From: Chrysogorgia sp. JL179-B06
Taxonomy: Eukaryota > Cnidaria > Anthozoa > Scleralcyonacea > Chrysogorgiidae
Assembly (NCBI GenBank): GCA_035772405.1
Contig: JAYKKM010000056.1
Coordinates: forward strand, 1,097,501 to 1,161,500
Direction: 5' to 3'
DNA length: 64,000 bases
This document shows positions 43,106-54,003 of the stretch, piece by piece. Within the stretch, counting starts at the first letter, position 1. The number at the start of each line of letters is the position of its first letter. Both the position numbers and the translations under genes were made by a program. The notes beneath the pieces were generated by a model that searched no databases, was not told the DNA's origin, and worked only from the letters and a program-made list of their open reading frames with translations.

Positions 43106-44180
43106 ATTTCTCTACTAGTAGGATATGAGCTGATAGCCGTAGAGGAACCAATCAGATTGCAGAATAGCTCATATCCAGAGCTTGTGTATATAATAAGAAG
43201 AGATAGTCAATGCGCTGAAAGAATTGGAAAATGCTGAAGATACAAAGACCAAAACAAAGGCAAAGAATCTATTGGCAAGAGTATGTTCGTTCGAATTCCT
43301 TGTTATGCTAATGTTCATGAGGAATGTTATGGTAAAAACGAAGATCTTGACCAAACAACTCCAGACAGTTGACATTAACCTTGTCGATACCCTGGAGGCT
43401 GCCGAAGCAACCATTGCTACATTGCGCCACCTACGCAACGATGAAGATAATTTGAACAAACAGATAGATGCGTCGATTATATTCTCCGAAAGTCTTGGAA
43501 TTGACGCTGTTGAGGAATACCAGCGACACCAAGGCGAATTGATGAGCGACCTGAGACAGAAGCACGCTTGGATCTGAACGAGTATTATCGCAAGGAATTT
43601 ATTCAAATTCTTGACGTTCAAGTCAATGCTCTATCGGATAATGTCAAAGTTGCCTTCGACATTCTTGCCCCGTCTATTGCTTTACTTCTCCCACCGTACA
43701 AGGAAGATCCTAAACCGGAAGATATCGAAGGCTTAGTAAAGATGTTTCCTGTCCCACTAAAGAGTGGCAAGCGATTTTTCCTTTAACAAATAGATGCTTT
43801 CAGCTTATCTTGACTGCGCCGATTACATCAGCGTCAAGTGAACGCAGCTTTTCCAAACTTAAGTTGATCAAGACAGCAATTCGTTCAGTAATGAAAGAAA
43901 GAAGGCTAAAGGATCTTATTTTACTTGGATGTGAAAAGGATTTGACGGATACGATTGACATAGATATGTTGATCGTTGGGCAGAGCTGCCGAAAACGAAA
44001 CGTCTCATTCGTGTGAAGTAATTCGAAAAAACTGATTAAATTAATATTGATCTGTGCTGTTTTGATGGTCATCAAACATTCAAACCCATCGATAATTTGA
44101 ACTGTGTTACACATCAAACACACTTATTGAACTGCCTGGACGCTTTTAGCCTTAGTTACGTTGAAAATCTTTGCTACACT

Positions 44181-44880
44181 TAGCCAGCAGGATAATCATT
44201 TTATGATATTGTGTATATATTTACTCGGGTATATGTTTCGAACTGTAAAATTGACTGCTAAATTTAGAAAATAGTTAGGTGGAAAAAACATGACTTGGAA
44301 CAACGACCATTTTTAAAATGTAAACAAGTATATCCTTTCCACTTATTTACCGGGGGATTCGTACAGTTAGCTTTTCTTGAATTCGGCCTATTTCATGCAT
44401 CACGTACAGGCCTACGAAATAGCTGACTTATCAAACACAAAAATTAGAAAAGTGGTCCGTCCCTAATATGTAAGTCAGGAAGTGTAACGACTAATGAGCG
44501 ATGTGATGACTGATTTGTTTATAAATTCCTGACAGTTAGTCGAGTACTTACCAGCTCTGGGATTTCCCAATGAAATCTAGTGCTGTGTATGAGTGTTTGT
44601 GTTTGGTACTTTGGACGATTTTCTTTGTTGCTTTGGTTTCCATGGTCTGTCACCAGTGTGTGGCCCCAAAATAGCTGGGCCCGTAGCATTTGCTACAACT
44701 GCTACTGTACATTAATCCGGCACTGGCGGAGATCACTACATCTTATGCGTTGTAGATGTGAATTTGGGCTCTTACTTTGTGTACCGCACACAGAATATCA
44801 CATCATTGAAATATTTAGTTTAAAAGTAGGGTTAGTATTCCTTTATTTCAGGGTTAGGATTAGAGTTTTTATTTGGGTTA
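44181..44880. other. No gene recognised
   Basis: Only chance frames, among them the plus-strand frame at 44580-44966 (MLCMSVCVWYFG), which has no coding pattern. Confidence 0.3.
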
Positions 44881-44883
44881 TGG

Positions 44884-45660
44884 TTAAGGTTTTTGTTCTT
44901 GTAAAGCTTCTGAATCCCCAGAAAATAACATTGATGTGTCGATGTCTGTGTCCATTGTGTGTCTAGTACATGGAAATGCCAGAATTTGGTTAGTTAACCT
45001 CAGCAGTGTCCTAGCAATTTTGACCAGGATTGTAGGTTCACCAGATTTGTCACCACCAAGAAGTACGTCACGAACGAACTTGTTCATGCCACTGTGGATT
45101 AGTGTGATCTATGAGTTTCGTACAGTGCGAAACATTTTCATCTGCATTGACACATTCTTTACATTTACATTCTTTAGTTAGCTTGGCACACATCTTTTGC
45201 AGATCAAGAAATTATTCCTCATCAACATCATTGTCACATGGACAGGGATGAACCTTGGAGAAACATTTAGTAATGGTTTCTGGATTGACTTCATCCCAGG
45301 CCTGCACTTTCCCCATTGAATAGATTGGAGTAAATTAACTGATTTGATGATCTCATTTGCTGCAAACATGTCGAAGCAATTTTCTCTTTGTTTTTACTTT
45401 CTGCAATTTAATTATTCCTGCATCAAGTGGCTGCATTTTTGAAGTGGTATTCTTTGGCAAGAAAACTATTCTGATATTTGAAAAGTGTTCTCTAAGTTCT
45501 CATGGGTGGTTAGAGCATCGTTGAGAAACAATAGCGTTTTCCTATTTTCTCACTGCCGACCGTATCAAGGCGTGTATAAGCAATGATGTCTCTTCCGATT
45601 CCCCCACTTTTTTGAAAATACAAGAGGTGTAAATGCAGCATATTCCACTTACCTAATTCT
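44884..45660 (-). pseudogene. Second Tigger/pogo transposase remnant (DDE part)
   Basis: Read leftward: [20 protein letters not shown], then [20 protein letters not shown] and [20 protein letters not shown]. These are the second Asp block and the LPKNTTSxxQPLDAG signature of Tigger DDE domains, also seen in the element at 20.6 kb. A further frame ([20 protein letters not shown], from 45369) and a C-terminal part (MNKFVRDVLLGGDKS) follow. Termini were not found; the right side abuts a different retroelement piece. Confidence 0.75.
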
Positions 45661-45664
45661 GTCA

Positions 45665-46080
45665 ACATCCATGTTGTCTGTAGAGTGCAGGGATATTGGT
45701 AATTTGGTAGCTCGATACATTTGGGTAAAAGACCCTAACATCAAAAATGCTTCTTGCTGCATCTTGCTGCCTATTCCAAAAACCCTTTGCTCTAATGTCT
45801 ACCCTTGCTTCATCTTGCTTGTTTGCCAATCTTGGTAATATGATTTCGCCTGCAAGTGGTTATAGCTGTGATTCTTTTTCCACATCAGAACATACTTCCA
45901 TCAGCCATTGAGTAGTTATGTCTTACTATTGGTAGTCCACCAAAAGGGCATATCTTGATGTGGTCTCCTGAAAAATTCTTGCCACACTTACAGTGGAGTG
46001 GTACATCTTTCAGCTGTTATCCATATCGCAGATAGAGCGCATCACGAAATTGTCCTTTGTTCAGGTTGAAGCCTTGATCT
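45665..46080 (-). pseudogene. Retroelement C-terminus: zinc cluster and restriction-like endonuclease (R2-like)
   Basis: KDVPLHCKCGKNFSGDHIKI then CPFGGLPIVRHN is a CxC...H...C cluster followed by GG..RHN. After a stop and frame change, SQLQPLAGEIILPRLANKQD and ARVDIRAKGFWNRQQDAARS, FDVRVFYPN follow. The order CCHC, RHN, then an ArgXAsp ... Phe-Asp-Val-Arg block resembles the zinc knuckle plus PD-(D/E)XK endonuclease that ends R2-type non-LTR retrotransposons. No reverse transcriptase is attached. Family assignment is an inference. Confidence 0.5.
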
Positions 46081-46292
46081 TGTAGTGGTAAAACTGACAA
46101 CCACAATGACCATCGTTGAGGCTGCATAATCTATGAATGACATAATACTGACATTGCACATGCCCTATTGTAATACCAATATATATGTAAACTGTATGCT
46201 CATTGTCCATTGTGATTGTCACTATTTAACAGATACCAAAATATTCAATGCATAAACGTTTCCATATCCACAGTGTTGTCTGACTACCATTT

Positions 46293-46382
46293 AACAATTA
46301 GCCCGAGTTTTCTATGAGCTGAACTAGGGCGAAGCCCGAGTTGACTATCGCTCATAGAAAAGCGGGAGTTGTCTAATTGTTT
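46293..46382. repeat. Inverted repeat, arms of about 27-30 bp
   Basis: AACAATTAGCCCGAGTTTTC...ATGAGC at the left and GCTCATAGAAAAGCGGGAGT...CTAATTGTT at the right, with GGGCGAAGCCC in the loop. Confidence 0.85.
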
Positions 46383-46629
46383 TAGTATAAATTAGTTACA
46401 AGTTTCTAACACAAAAACAATTTTTTATTTCATAAAAAATGTTAAATATTCTTTTCGAATAATAAAAACGTTTTATACACGTCCGACTGTTGCCCGAATG
46501 TTGCCGAAGATGCGCTATATATAGTGAAAGCATCACATGTTTCGACAGTTCATTCAGCAAACGAAAACTGCCAAACAAAGGCAGAGTCTCAAGAAACGTT
46601 TTAAATAGCAGAGATTACAAGGATAAAGT

Positions 46630-46887
46630 TTACATGGACGATCCAAAGTAATTGTTGTTAACGATATTCACCGAACAACCATGAAACTGGAAATTTGGAG
46701 CAGAGTGAAAGAACGACTCTTGACTTGTCATCGATGATTGATCGATGTTTACATCAACAGCCGAGAACGGTGGTCGAGCTGAAACTGTAGACTTCGGAGG
46801 AACTGTTATGGACATTCTTCCCTTGGCTTGCTCTTTGGTTTTTTTGTCGTCAGAACTTGCAACGAATTCGCTTAGAATCGCCGACAT
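46630..46887 (-). CDS. Unrecognised 85-aa protein
   Basis: Starts MSAILSEFVASSDDKKTKEQ (ATG at 46887) and ends FHGCSVNIVNNNYFGSSM. A Lys/Glu-rich N-terminus is followed by a Ser/Pro linker and a hydrophobic C-terminal motif. A terminal FxxCxVNIVxN motif of this type is seen after tyrosine-recombinase or tetramerisation domains in some mobile-element proteins, but I cannot assign it. Upstream the frame enters an AT-rich tandem repeat, which argues against an earlier start. Confidence 0.35.
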   Translation of the reverse strand: MSAILSEFVASSDDKKTKEQAKGRMSITVPPKSTVSARPPFSAVDVNIDQSSMTSQESFFHSAPNFQFHGCSVNIVNNNYFGSSM

Positions 46888-46934
46888 TCTCCTTTTGTTG
46901 AAATGATATGGGACGCCGTTTGTTTCAATAATAC

Positions 46935-47085
46935 TTCTGTCACATATATAAAACTTAGGATCACTAATATAAAACTTCCATACACATATATACAACTTAT
47001 TCGCAAATATAAAACTTCTCTTACTAAATATAATACTTCGTCGCAAATATAATACTTAGTCGCAAAAATAAAACTTTTGCGCAAA
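46935..47085. repeat. Tandem AATATAAAACTT repeats of about 22 bp
   Basis: Seven or so degenerate units of (A)ATATAAAACTT(C/A)G...CGCAA, just left of the HECT-like gene start. It could lie in its promoter. Confidence 0.8.
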
Positions 47086-47166
47086 AAGAGCCTGCAATAT
47101 CTGATCGATTATAGGATCCATTACATCAAGTACTGCAACATGCCTTACCTTACCCATGTTTTCAAC

Positions 47167-48334
47167 ATGGCCGATGAAGCGTGTCCATCTTCATCAGCAC
47201 AAAATATAGTGAATCAGTTATGTAGGCTTGCTGAAAACTTACGGGAACAAAATAATACCGCACAAAGACGGGCACCCTTGATAATACGTCTGAAACCGTT
47301 GGGGCAGCCATAAGTCACTTGTTTCCTAGCGTGAATGGCAGATCGAGCTCAAGCCACAACAACAACCCAAGCAAGCGGCACCAGTGCTGATGGGGCTTCA
47401 AACGGAGTACCGCGATTTGAACCACAACGCGAAACAGGGGAAGCGCAAAAAGCCGTACTCTAAGAAGAAAAAAACACTGGATCCGCTGGAGTAATGAAAG
47501 ATATCATCCTGCTACCAAATCCTCGAATGAAATTGGTGCCATGTGGTCGGATTCGAGAGGAATTGTATGTTCGGGGATTTGTTGTGACAGCCGTCAACAT
47601 CAATGAATTGACAACATCGGATATTCAAGGTCAGTTTGCATCATTGTTTTCAGACAAACTGAAAGGAAGATCTTTCAAAATTGTGAGGGCTGTTGGAAAT
47701 AAAATTGTTGATGTTACTCTGGCCGAAGGTGTTACTGGTAAAATTTTGAAACATGTATGTGGACAAGGCCCAGTGTATTTGCGCTGTGATCGACCTACTG
47801 ACACAGAATATTCATGGTTGAAGAGGATGATTCGGAAGAAGATGATTCGGAAGAAGATGGCAATGAAGTTGGTGAAGATGAGAGTGTATTGGATGATCTT
47901 CCTGAGAGTGGTTTGGGTAGTGCCAGTTACACCATATCTACCCCAGTTGCGTCTCCTAGTTCCAATGTGGTGCAAGTACATGATGATGTCACTAGTCTGT
48001 CGATCACATCAAACAGTGTACCGAATAATGATATTTTGCACTATTTTTCCACCCCAGCATCAACTCTGTAGCTTGCCCTACATGTCATGTACAATTCCCA
48101 GTTATGGAAATTGAACAACATGCTGACCAATGCTGTGAGAGATTTTGCTCTGAGGCATCTTTGTATGGGACATGGGTTCTTAATCCAATAGACCGGGGAC
48201 TACTTCATGTATGCCGATTTTTATGTCCCAACACAAAATTTTGGTTGGGAGTATAGTTGTGTTGGGGATAGGCTTACATGAAGTAACCAGCTTTAGCCAT
48301 ACATGAAGTACCTGCCAATAGACCTGACAGGTGA
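47167..48334 (+). pseudogene. UBZ-containing N-terminal part of a HECT E3-ligase-like gene
   Basis: Start ATG at 47167 (MADEACPSSSAQNIVNQLCR, context AACATGG). A globular part follows at 47494 (MKDIILLPNPRMKLVPCGRI then FKIVRAVGNKIVDVTLAEGV), then an acidic linker in another frame (EEDDSEEDDSEEDGNEVGED) and a UBZ-type zinc finger (VACPTCHVQFPVMEIEQHAD then QCCERF) at about 48068. The exon ends at a GTGAGA donor at about 48334. UBZ fingers bind ubiquitin. The order acidic region, UBZ, HECT is that of G2E3-like HECT proteins that are multicopy in cnidarians. Two frame changes and a 122-bp MITE inside the exon suggest that it is dead. Confidence 0.6.
48195..48316. mobile_element. 122-bp MITE, copy 2, with 8-bp duplication AATAGACC
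   Basis: Same ends as the copy at 41202. AATAGACC lies at 48187-48194 and 48317-48324. Removing it restores the exon end NPID-LT before the donor. Confidence 0.95.
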
Positions 48335-48418
48335 GAAGATACTATTCATTTTTAGTGTTTTATATATTGTGTATAATTATACAGTATTGGTTTAATGTAA
48401 ATTTCTATATACATCAGG

Positions 48419-49989
48419 TGATGTCATGGCTGAGGAAGATAGGGACACCAATGTGTGAATGATATGCCAACTAACACAGTCACAAGTCCAAAATAGCTCA
48501 TACAAAGTCTTGCATTGAACATACCAAGTGCAACCCAGCTGATATCTGTTCGCCGCAAGTTTCTATGGGATGATTATGTAATCTGTAGGAAGAAATCATG
48601 GTTTAAGACAGATGCATGGTTACGAATTCATTTCGTTGGTGAAGTGGATGGTGGTGGGCCTTGTCGGGAATTCTTCACAGGTTTAAGGAAATATTGTTTT
48701 AAATTAAAAAACGAAAAAGTGTCTTGTTTTCTAGTTTGTGGCTACTGAAATTCCTAAATGTTTTATTGAACAAATGTTTACAATTAAAGGAAATTTTGTT
48801 GATTGAAGAACATTTCAAGCAATCTGGAAGGAAATCTTTTAGAAAGTAGAGTAGAAGTAAACCAAAACATAAATTTTAAATTAAAAAAATAAAAGTTAAT
48901 CTGACCCTATGGCCCTACCTAGACTTTCTTGAAGAAACCAAAAGCCTACATATTTTTGCTTTGGCTTAGTCACAAAAGTGGATCCAAATTTATATGATAG
49001 GAGAGGACATATATGTTCATCAATATTAATTAAAAGTACTATATTCCATCATTTCCATGCTGACAAGCGAGTGGTGTCTAAAGGCGACTATGTAGTCACC
49101 ATTTGAGCGATGTTATTTAGTACGATATATTTACAATTCAAACTTAATTTGCCCATTCTTGCACTAAAATAGCATTGCTCAAGTGGTGCCTGGGTGCCTT
49201 CAATTGTATTTTACACATTTATAGCAATACATACTATTTGTGTATTTGTTTTATTTTAGAAATGCAAGATGCAATAGAATCCCGTCTTTTTGTAAGTGAT
49301 CCAGAGACTTCCCAGATTGATAATCAGACAGCAAGAGTTCCCTATGATAGCACACTTACAATGGCAAGTGGCCACTTTCGAATCGCTGGAGAAATTATGG
49401 CAACTTCTATTGTACAGGGTGGTCCTGCACCAGACTTTTTCTCTGAATGGGTGTACAAGTATATTTCATCAGGGATCGAAAGCATTACTGTTGATGAAAG
49501 CAAGATTGAAGATCAATCAGTAAGACAACTTATAACAAGAGTGAGTTTATTTTTTATATGTTTTACCACATGATTACATTAAAATAGAACATTTGAAAAA
49601 CATCTATTCGGCAATAGTGAAATCCCTGAATGGCTAAAATGCCATTTCACAAACTGCAAGTTTCATTATTTTCTGATTAACCCATTATTTCATTAGTTTC
49701 TGATTAGCCCACAAATGTTACAAACTTTTGTATATTACAAGACAATTCTACTTGTTAAGCAGATGCTAGCACCTCATAGGTAAAATATGGGCTTGGCAAT
49801 ATACTTGCCTTTTCATTTTAGCATTTTAAAAGAAGTGTGTTTCTTCTATTTGTATAGTTACATACAGTTAACTCGGACAAAACATTTCAAGATTTGCTTA
49901 TGCAAGAGAATGTATTGGATCAACTTTCCAAAATTGGATATAGAGGTGTTCCTCAGAGAAATATTGAGAAATAAACCATCCCTGATAAG
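48419..49989 (+). pseudogene. HECT domain, N-lobe exons
   Basis: Exon about 48419-48681 contains SVRRKFLWDDYVICRKKSWF then RIHFVGEVDGGGPCREFFTG, the start of the HECT domain (RR...W.D....FVGE...GGGP.REFF). Exon 49260-49540 contains YDSTLTMASGHFRIAGEIMA then TSIVQGGPAPDFFSEWVYKY. Exon 49868-49989 contains NSDKTFQDLLMQENVLDQLS and KIGYRGVPQRNIEK, then an in-frame TAA. HECT ligases transfer ubiquitin through a C-lobe Cys that is not seen here. GT-AG borders are visible. The stop and frame changes suggest a pseudogene. Confidence 0.8.
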
Positions 49990-50371
49990 GTATGCTCTAG
50001 TGCATGGACACTGTGATATATTGATAATTTCATCTCAATATTACTTTCATAACTTTAGTTCCTGGCAACTGGCTAATGCATGGTTCAATTATTCCTCTTA
50101 CCATCCCCCCACACGGGGAATTGGCGGATTTTTTATTTCAAAACTGTAAATTCCCCACCCCCGGGACAAAAATGCGTTCGGGTTTCATCAGTATTAGTGA
50201 GCGTAGAAAAGCGAGGTTTTTTACAATGTTTTTAAGTCTAAACCCATTGCATGCAGGCATATATGTCATATATATTCCCTAAGGACGAAACGATCATTAA
50301 AATTCCCCACCCCCTGGAATTTTCGGCGAACAAATCACCGGTAGTTGCCCGGGGGATGGGATGGTAACAGG
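49990..50371. other. Intron left flank of the 8.4-kb transposon
   Basis: Non-coding. Contains CCCCACCCCC(T/G)GGA(A/C) repeated at about 50152 and 50307. Confidence 0.5.
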
Positions 50372-50379
50372 AAGAATTG

Positions 50380-50598
50380 GGTTGATGCGCCATATACCAA
50401 GTCACGAGTGACGTCACTGATACACTCATAACAACGTGCATACATCATTCACAATGACTTTACCCATCATAATCATATTACAACTATATTAACCTGATAT
50501 TATTACTTCAATTTATATTAATCTGATATTATTACTTCAGTCTCAAGATCGTTTAGATCGTTTGGATCGTTTAGATCGTTTAGATCGTTTAGATCGTT
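50380..50598 (+). repeat. Left terminal inverted repeat of the 8.4-kb transposon
   Basis: Identical to the reverse complement of 58524-58742. It contains the palindrome GAGTGACGTCACT with a CRE-like TGACGTCA core, and TGATATTATTACTTCA twice. Transposase binding sites are expected here. Confidence 0.95.
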
Positions 50599-51027
50599 CG
50601 GATCGTTCGGATCGTTCGGATCGTTCGGATCGTTCGGATCGTTCGGATCGTTCGGATCGTTCGGATCGTTCGGATCGTTCGGATCGTTCGGATCGTTCGG
50701 ATCGTTCGGATCGTTCGGATCGTTCGGATCGTTCGGATCGTTCGGATCGTTCGGATCGTTCGGATCGTTCGGATCGTTCGGATCGTTCGGATCGTTCGGA
50801 TCGTTCGGATCGTTCGGATCGTTCGGATCGTTCGGATCGTTCGGATCGTTCGGATCGTTCGGATCGTTCGGATCGTTCGGATCGTTCGGATCGTTCGGAT
50901 CGTTCGGATCGTTCGGATCGTTCGGATCGTTCGGATCGTTCGGATCGTTCGGATCGTTCGGATCGTTCGGATCGTTCGGATCGTTCGGATCGTTCGGATC
51001 GTTCGGATCGTTTGGATCGTTTGGAAT
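50538..51027. repeat. Left subterminal satellite, 9-bp units
   Basis: Six units of ATCGTTTAG/ATCGTTTGG, then roughly 46 near-perfect units of ATCGTTCGG, then two ATCGTTTGG units. Every unit contains GATC. Frames reading Asn-Asp-Pro, Ser-Glu-Arg or Asp-Arg-Ser repeats are artefacts. Confidence 0.97.
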
Positions 51028-51139
51028 AATTATCCCCAGCCCTCGGTGCAACCCACGAGGTTGTCCTCGGTGCGGTCTCAAGTGCGGTCTGGGAACGAAA
51101 TTGGGTCATGTTGCGCTTTTTGCGATTATTATGCAAAGC

Positions 51140-54003
51140 ATGGCCGAACGAGAAGACGGGTTGTCTTATGTTAAAACGATCGAAGACCTCGAAAGAGAAC
51201 TACAGTCAGTAGAATTCCCCTGGGATGACATCTGCCCGCCAGAGATAGTTGACTGGCTCGACTGTTTCAGTAAATGCCATCGAACTTCGAAAGAAATTCT
51301 CTTGATGGTATTGCTTTCAACAACAAGTGCGCTATTGGCAAATTCTGTGCTGAAAATTTACAGCAACGACCCGTTTGAAGAGAAAGCTAATCTTCATTTT
51401 ATTGTAACTGGGCCATCAGGAATCGGCAAATCTCCGGCTGCTCGCCATGGTTGTAGGTTGCCGTTAACAGAATACCTGGAACCAAAGATCAACAAGGTCA
51501 TCTGGACAGACGAGCCTACAGAAAGCGGATTGTTCAACTTTTTCAACAACTGTGACAATGTTGTCCCCATCTTATGTATCGACGAAGCCACCGAATTCTT
51601 GAGGAGAACAATTCTCAATAAAGGAAGGAAAGGGCTACTAGAAATGAGCCGTTTATGTAAGTTGTACGACGGGGATTCCTGGTTCGTGATCAAGGGATCA
51701 CGTTGCGCTTTTCTGGCGCTTTGCACAGCGAAGGAGTTCCTTCAAGACATCTGGCCAAAAGCGGTTTCCGCCAAGAATGGTTACCCCGACCGTATACTTT
51801 TCATGTATCAGCCGCAACGCGAGAGGATCAGCCTGACCGATGTAGGCGTTAATTTAACAAAATTGGCTGAGGATTTCAGTGCACTTCAATCGCCCAATGG
51901 TGTCTTCGAAGATATTTATGTCCGTCACAGTGGGGAAAATCGAGTGAATTACACGTTGGCTGCGGAAGCTCGAGAAATGTTCAAGAAGCACGTGGACGAA
52001 GTTATCCCAAGCCAAAGCAGCCAGGCACGATTCCATTCCCAATGCAGTCACAAAACGGATAGGAACATTCTAAAGATTGCGTTGAACCTACACGTGTTAT
52101 ACGACCGCATATCCAAAGTGCTTAATGGTCAAGCTGGTCCAGTGCCAGGGAAAATAAGTGCTGACAGTATGGGGTATGCTATATCCTTGGTCGAACACCT
52201 AAAACGGCTGAGAACAATATCAGAGATTGTAAGTATATTTTGTTAATTATATTTGATTGTTAGCGAACTGAAAAGGTGGTTAACTGCCAAGATTTTTAGG
52301 AACGATCTGCATGTGATATTGATGTAATATGATATCGACTCTATAAAATACGGGATGTGGCGTTGACATCATTACTAATTATTTTTAAAACGTGAGGCTT
52401 GCAGGCCAGGGGCATATTTCAGCACTTCCAAATTGCTATACAGGTGTATGTACCACAGAATACCACGGTACCACAGAATACCAGTCTTATTTATTTCTCT
52501 TATAAAATTTGGAGGAAACATACTATGTACTTTATTTTTGTGAATATATATTAGTTTTAGTCTTAATTAACATATAAAAACAAAAAACGACTATTTTCAT
52601 AAAAACTCTTAAAAATAATCAAGATTAACAAAAATAATATTCTATGTTTTTGATACTTTTTTTCCGCATAATGCCTGTAAAATCCGAAAGTTTAAAAATA
52701 AGTTTGCAAACCAGCATAATTTATGTTGCTCACCACCTTTTCTACGCAACACAACGTTATTACTATGCATGAATCACACAGAGTAATCAATTTTACCATT
52801 GAAAAACTGGTATTCTTTGGTTACACCACTGGTTGCTGTACTGATTTTAGTATTTACCTTCCACTAAATTAAGTGAGCAATATCCTACAGTATTATCACA
52901 CAACATGACACACCAAATCCTTGTACAATTTGATAAACCGTTGCTTATTTATCTCTGCACTGGTATTCTGTGGTACATTAGAGGTTTTTCCAATGTTCAA
53001 TTAAAAAATATATATTTAAGTCTATGAAATATAGCCCCAAATCCCCCAGGAAGAAAAAATATATCGATAAACTATGCTAAAAAATATTAACAAGCCACAT
53101 TATATATATTTGACAAAAGATATGGAACATGTACAATTATGGGGTATTCTGTGGTACATACACCTGTAGTTCTATTTCCATAAAGTTCAACAATATTTTA
53201 TATTAAAATAATAAGTGAAAATCACTTGTGTTTGTTAATAAGAAACATATAGAGAATGTCATAAATTCTTTAAAAAGTAAACAATAAAATGCAGGATTAA
53301 TTTTTAAGCTGTTAAATTGTTAAATAAAGTCTTCATAGGCTTATAAAATGGGGAAAATTCTAAAATTAGTAATAATTATTATTTATGTTATTAATTAATT
53401 AATTAATTATTACACTCTAAAATTACATTATTACATCTCACCCATTGATAGTTGTTAAATTCTTAATAATTTATAAAAACATTATAATGATCTTTTTCGT
53501 GAACCTCTTCATTGAATTATAGTGTGATACAATACAAGCTGGTTATACAAATATTTTGTAACTTGTTGAACCTTACAGAAATTTCATCATTTTAGTGTGT
53601 CCAAGTAAAAGAAAAAGCCAATGTTGCACTTGGACTAACTGATAAAGAGTTGAAGATGAGGTTGTTGGCAGTTCCTGGTCCTTTCTGTTCAAGAAAGCGG
53701 CTGTACAACTCCATTTCATCAACAGACCGGCCAAGTTCAAGCCAAGTTGAATCCATCATGGAATCCCTGAAAGGTGAATCACTGGGTTCCATTGTAAGGA
53801 TACGCAGAGGTGTTATTTTCTACAAAGCCTTTCCACATTTAGTGGATACTGTATCTCTGGCAAAGTATGGGATTTCGGGTGAGAGATACAAGGAAATATT
53901 TTTCGAAGTGGACCCATTGATCACTGAACAGCAGAAGTTGTATATGGAGCATAACCATCCTCAAAGAGATGACTATGAGTTTTTGGATGTCACGACAACC
54001 TAA
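51140..54003 (+). CDS. DUF3987-like P-loop ATPase of the 8.4-kb transposon (two exons, about 498 aa)
   Basis: Exon 1 is 51140-52228, the intron 52229-53595 (GTAAGT...TTTTAG, phase 0), exon 2 53596-54003. The start at 51140 has context AAGCATGG; the frame is open to an ATG at 51101. Numbered from 51140: Walker A GPSGIGKS at 91-98, TDEPTESGLFNFF near 123-135, Walker B VVPILCIDEA with D148/E149, YDGDSWFVIKGSR near 176-188, GYPDRILFMYQP near 214-225. This order fits DUF3987, a RecA/AAA-like ATPase usually found in phage and plasmid primase-helicase proteins. Exon 2 adds a C-terminal part (LLAVPGPFCSRKRLYNSIS). The likely role is ATP-driven DNA handling during transposition, an inference. No internal stop. 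It converges on the transposase gene. Confidence 0.8.
52229..53595. other. Intron of the ATPase gene
   Basis: AT-rich, 1,367 bp. Contains GGTATTCTGTGGTAC(C/A) words at about 52466, 52967 and 53144, and CATACACCTGTA/ACAGGTGTATG at its two sides. This makes 52440-53170 look like an inverted-repeat insertion within the intron. Confidence 0.6.

Larger units (their letters stand above)
38704..44016 (+). pseudogene. hAT transposase of the TTF-zinc-finger/ZMYM type, multi-exon, broken
   Basis: Possible leader exon VVSAFLKKSTLKYMETR (donor about 38773). An exon at 38957 has a zinc knot (VMCALCNKVFNNDYKGKHCE). Small acidic exons follow at 39896 and 40272. An exon at 40518 starts DNPEHGGSERQLSM. The TTF-type finger lies at 40904-41190 (HCHFSSAWFNTYPHLEYSVK then KDAEFCFICQLFPSG). 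After the MITE come SSSSHRTALAALVAFQNKSA and MFAVIADTTPDVSHVDQLSV, with a catalytic Asp (IADTTPD). Further frames give PYFPCLAHRVNTMVEHSSEA. The end (43800-44016) has TSASSERSFSKLKLIKTAIR, the hAT dimerisation signature. Stops and frame changes throughout. Confidence 0.82.
38319..44180. mobile_element. hAT (TTF/ZMYM-type) element remnant with later insertions
   Basis: The left end is CAGGGGCGCACATTAGG followed by the perfect palindrome GGGGGGTGTGACACCCCCC (38334-38352). The coding exons run rightward to the hAT dimerisation motif at 43.85 kb. No right terminus was found. A 122-bp MITE (41202) and a Crypton-like remnant (about 42.4-43.1 kb) are inserted. Confidence 0.7.

Noticed and set aside
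50538..51027. Telomere-like or centromeric satellite
   Set aside because: The array is bounded by an exact transposon TIR and is mirrored at the other end, so it belongs to the element.
50518..51136. Long frames of Asn-Asp-Pro, Ser-Glu-Arg and Asp-Arg-Ser repeats on both strands
   Set aside because: They are read from a 9-bp tandem array in several frames at once; the period is a multiple of three, so no stops arise. Not genes.
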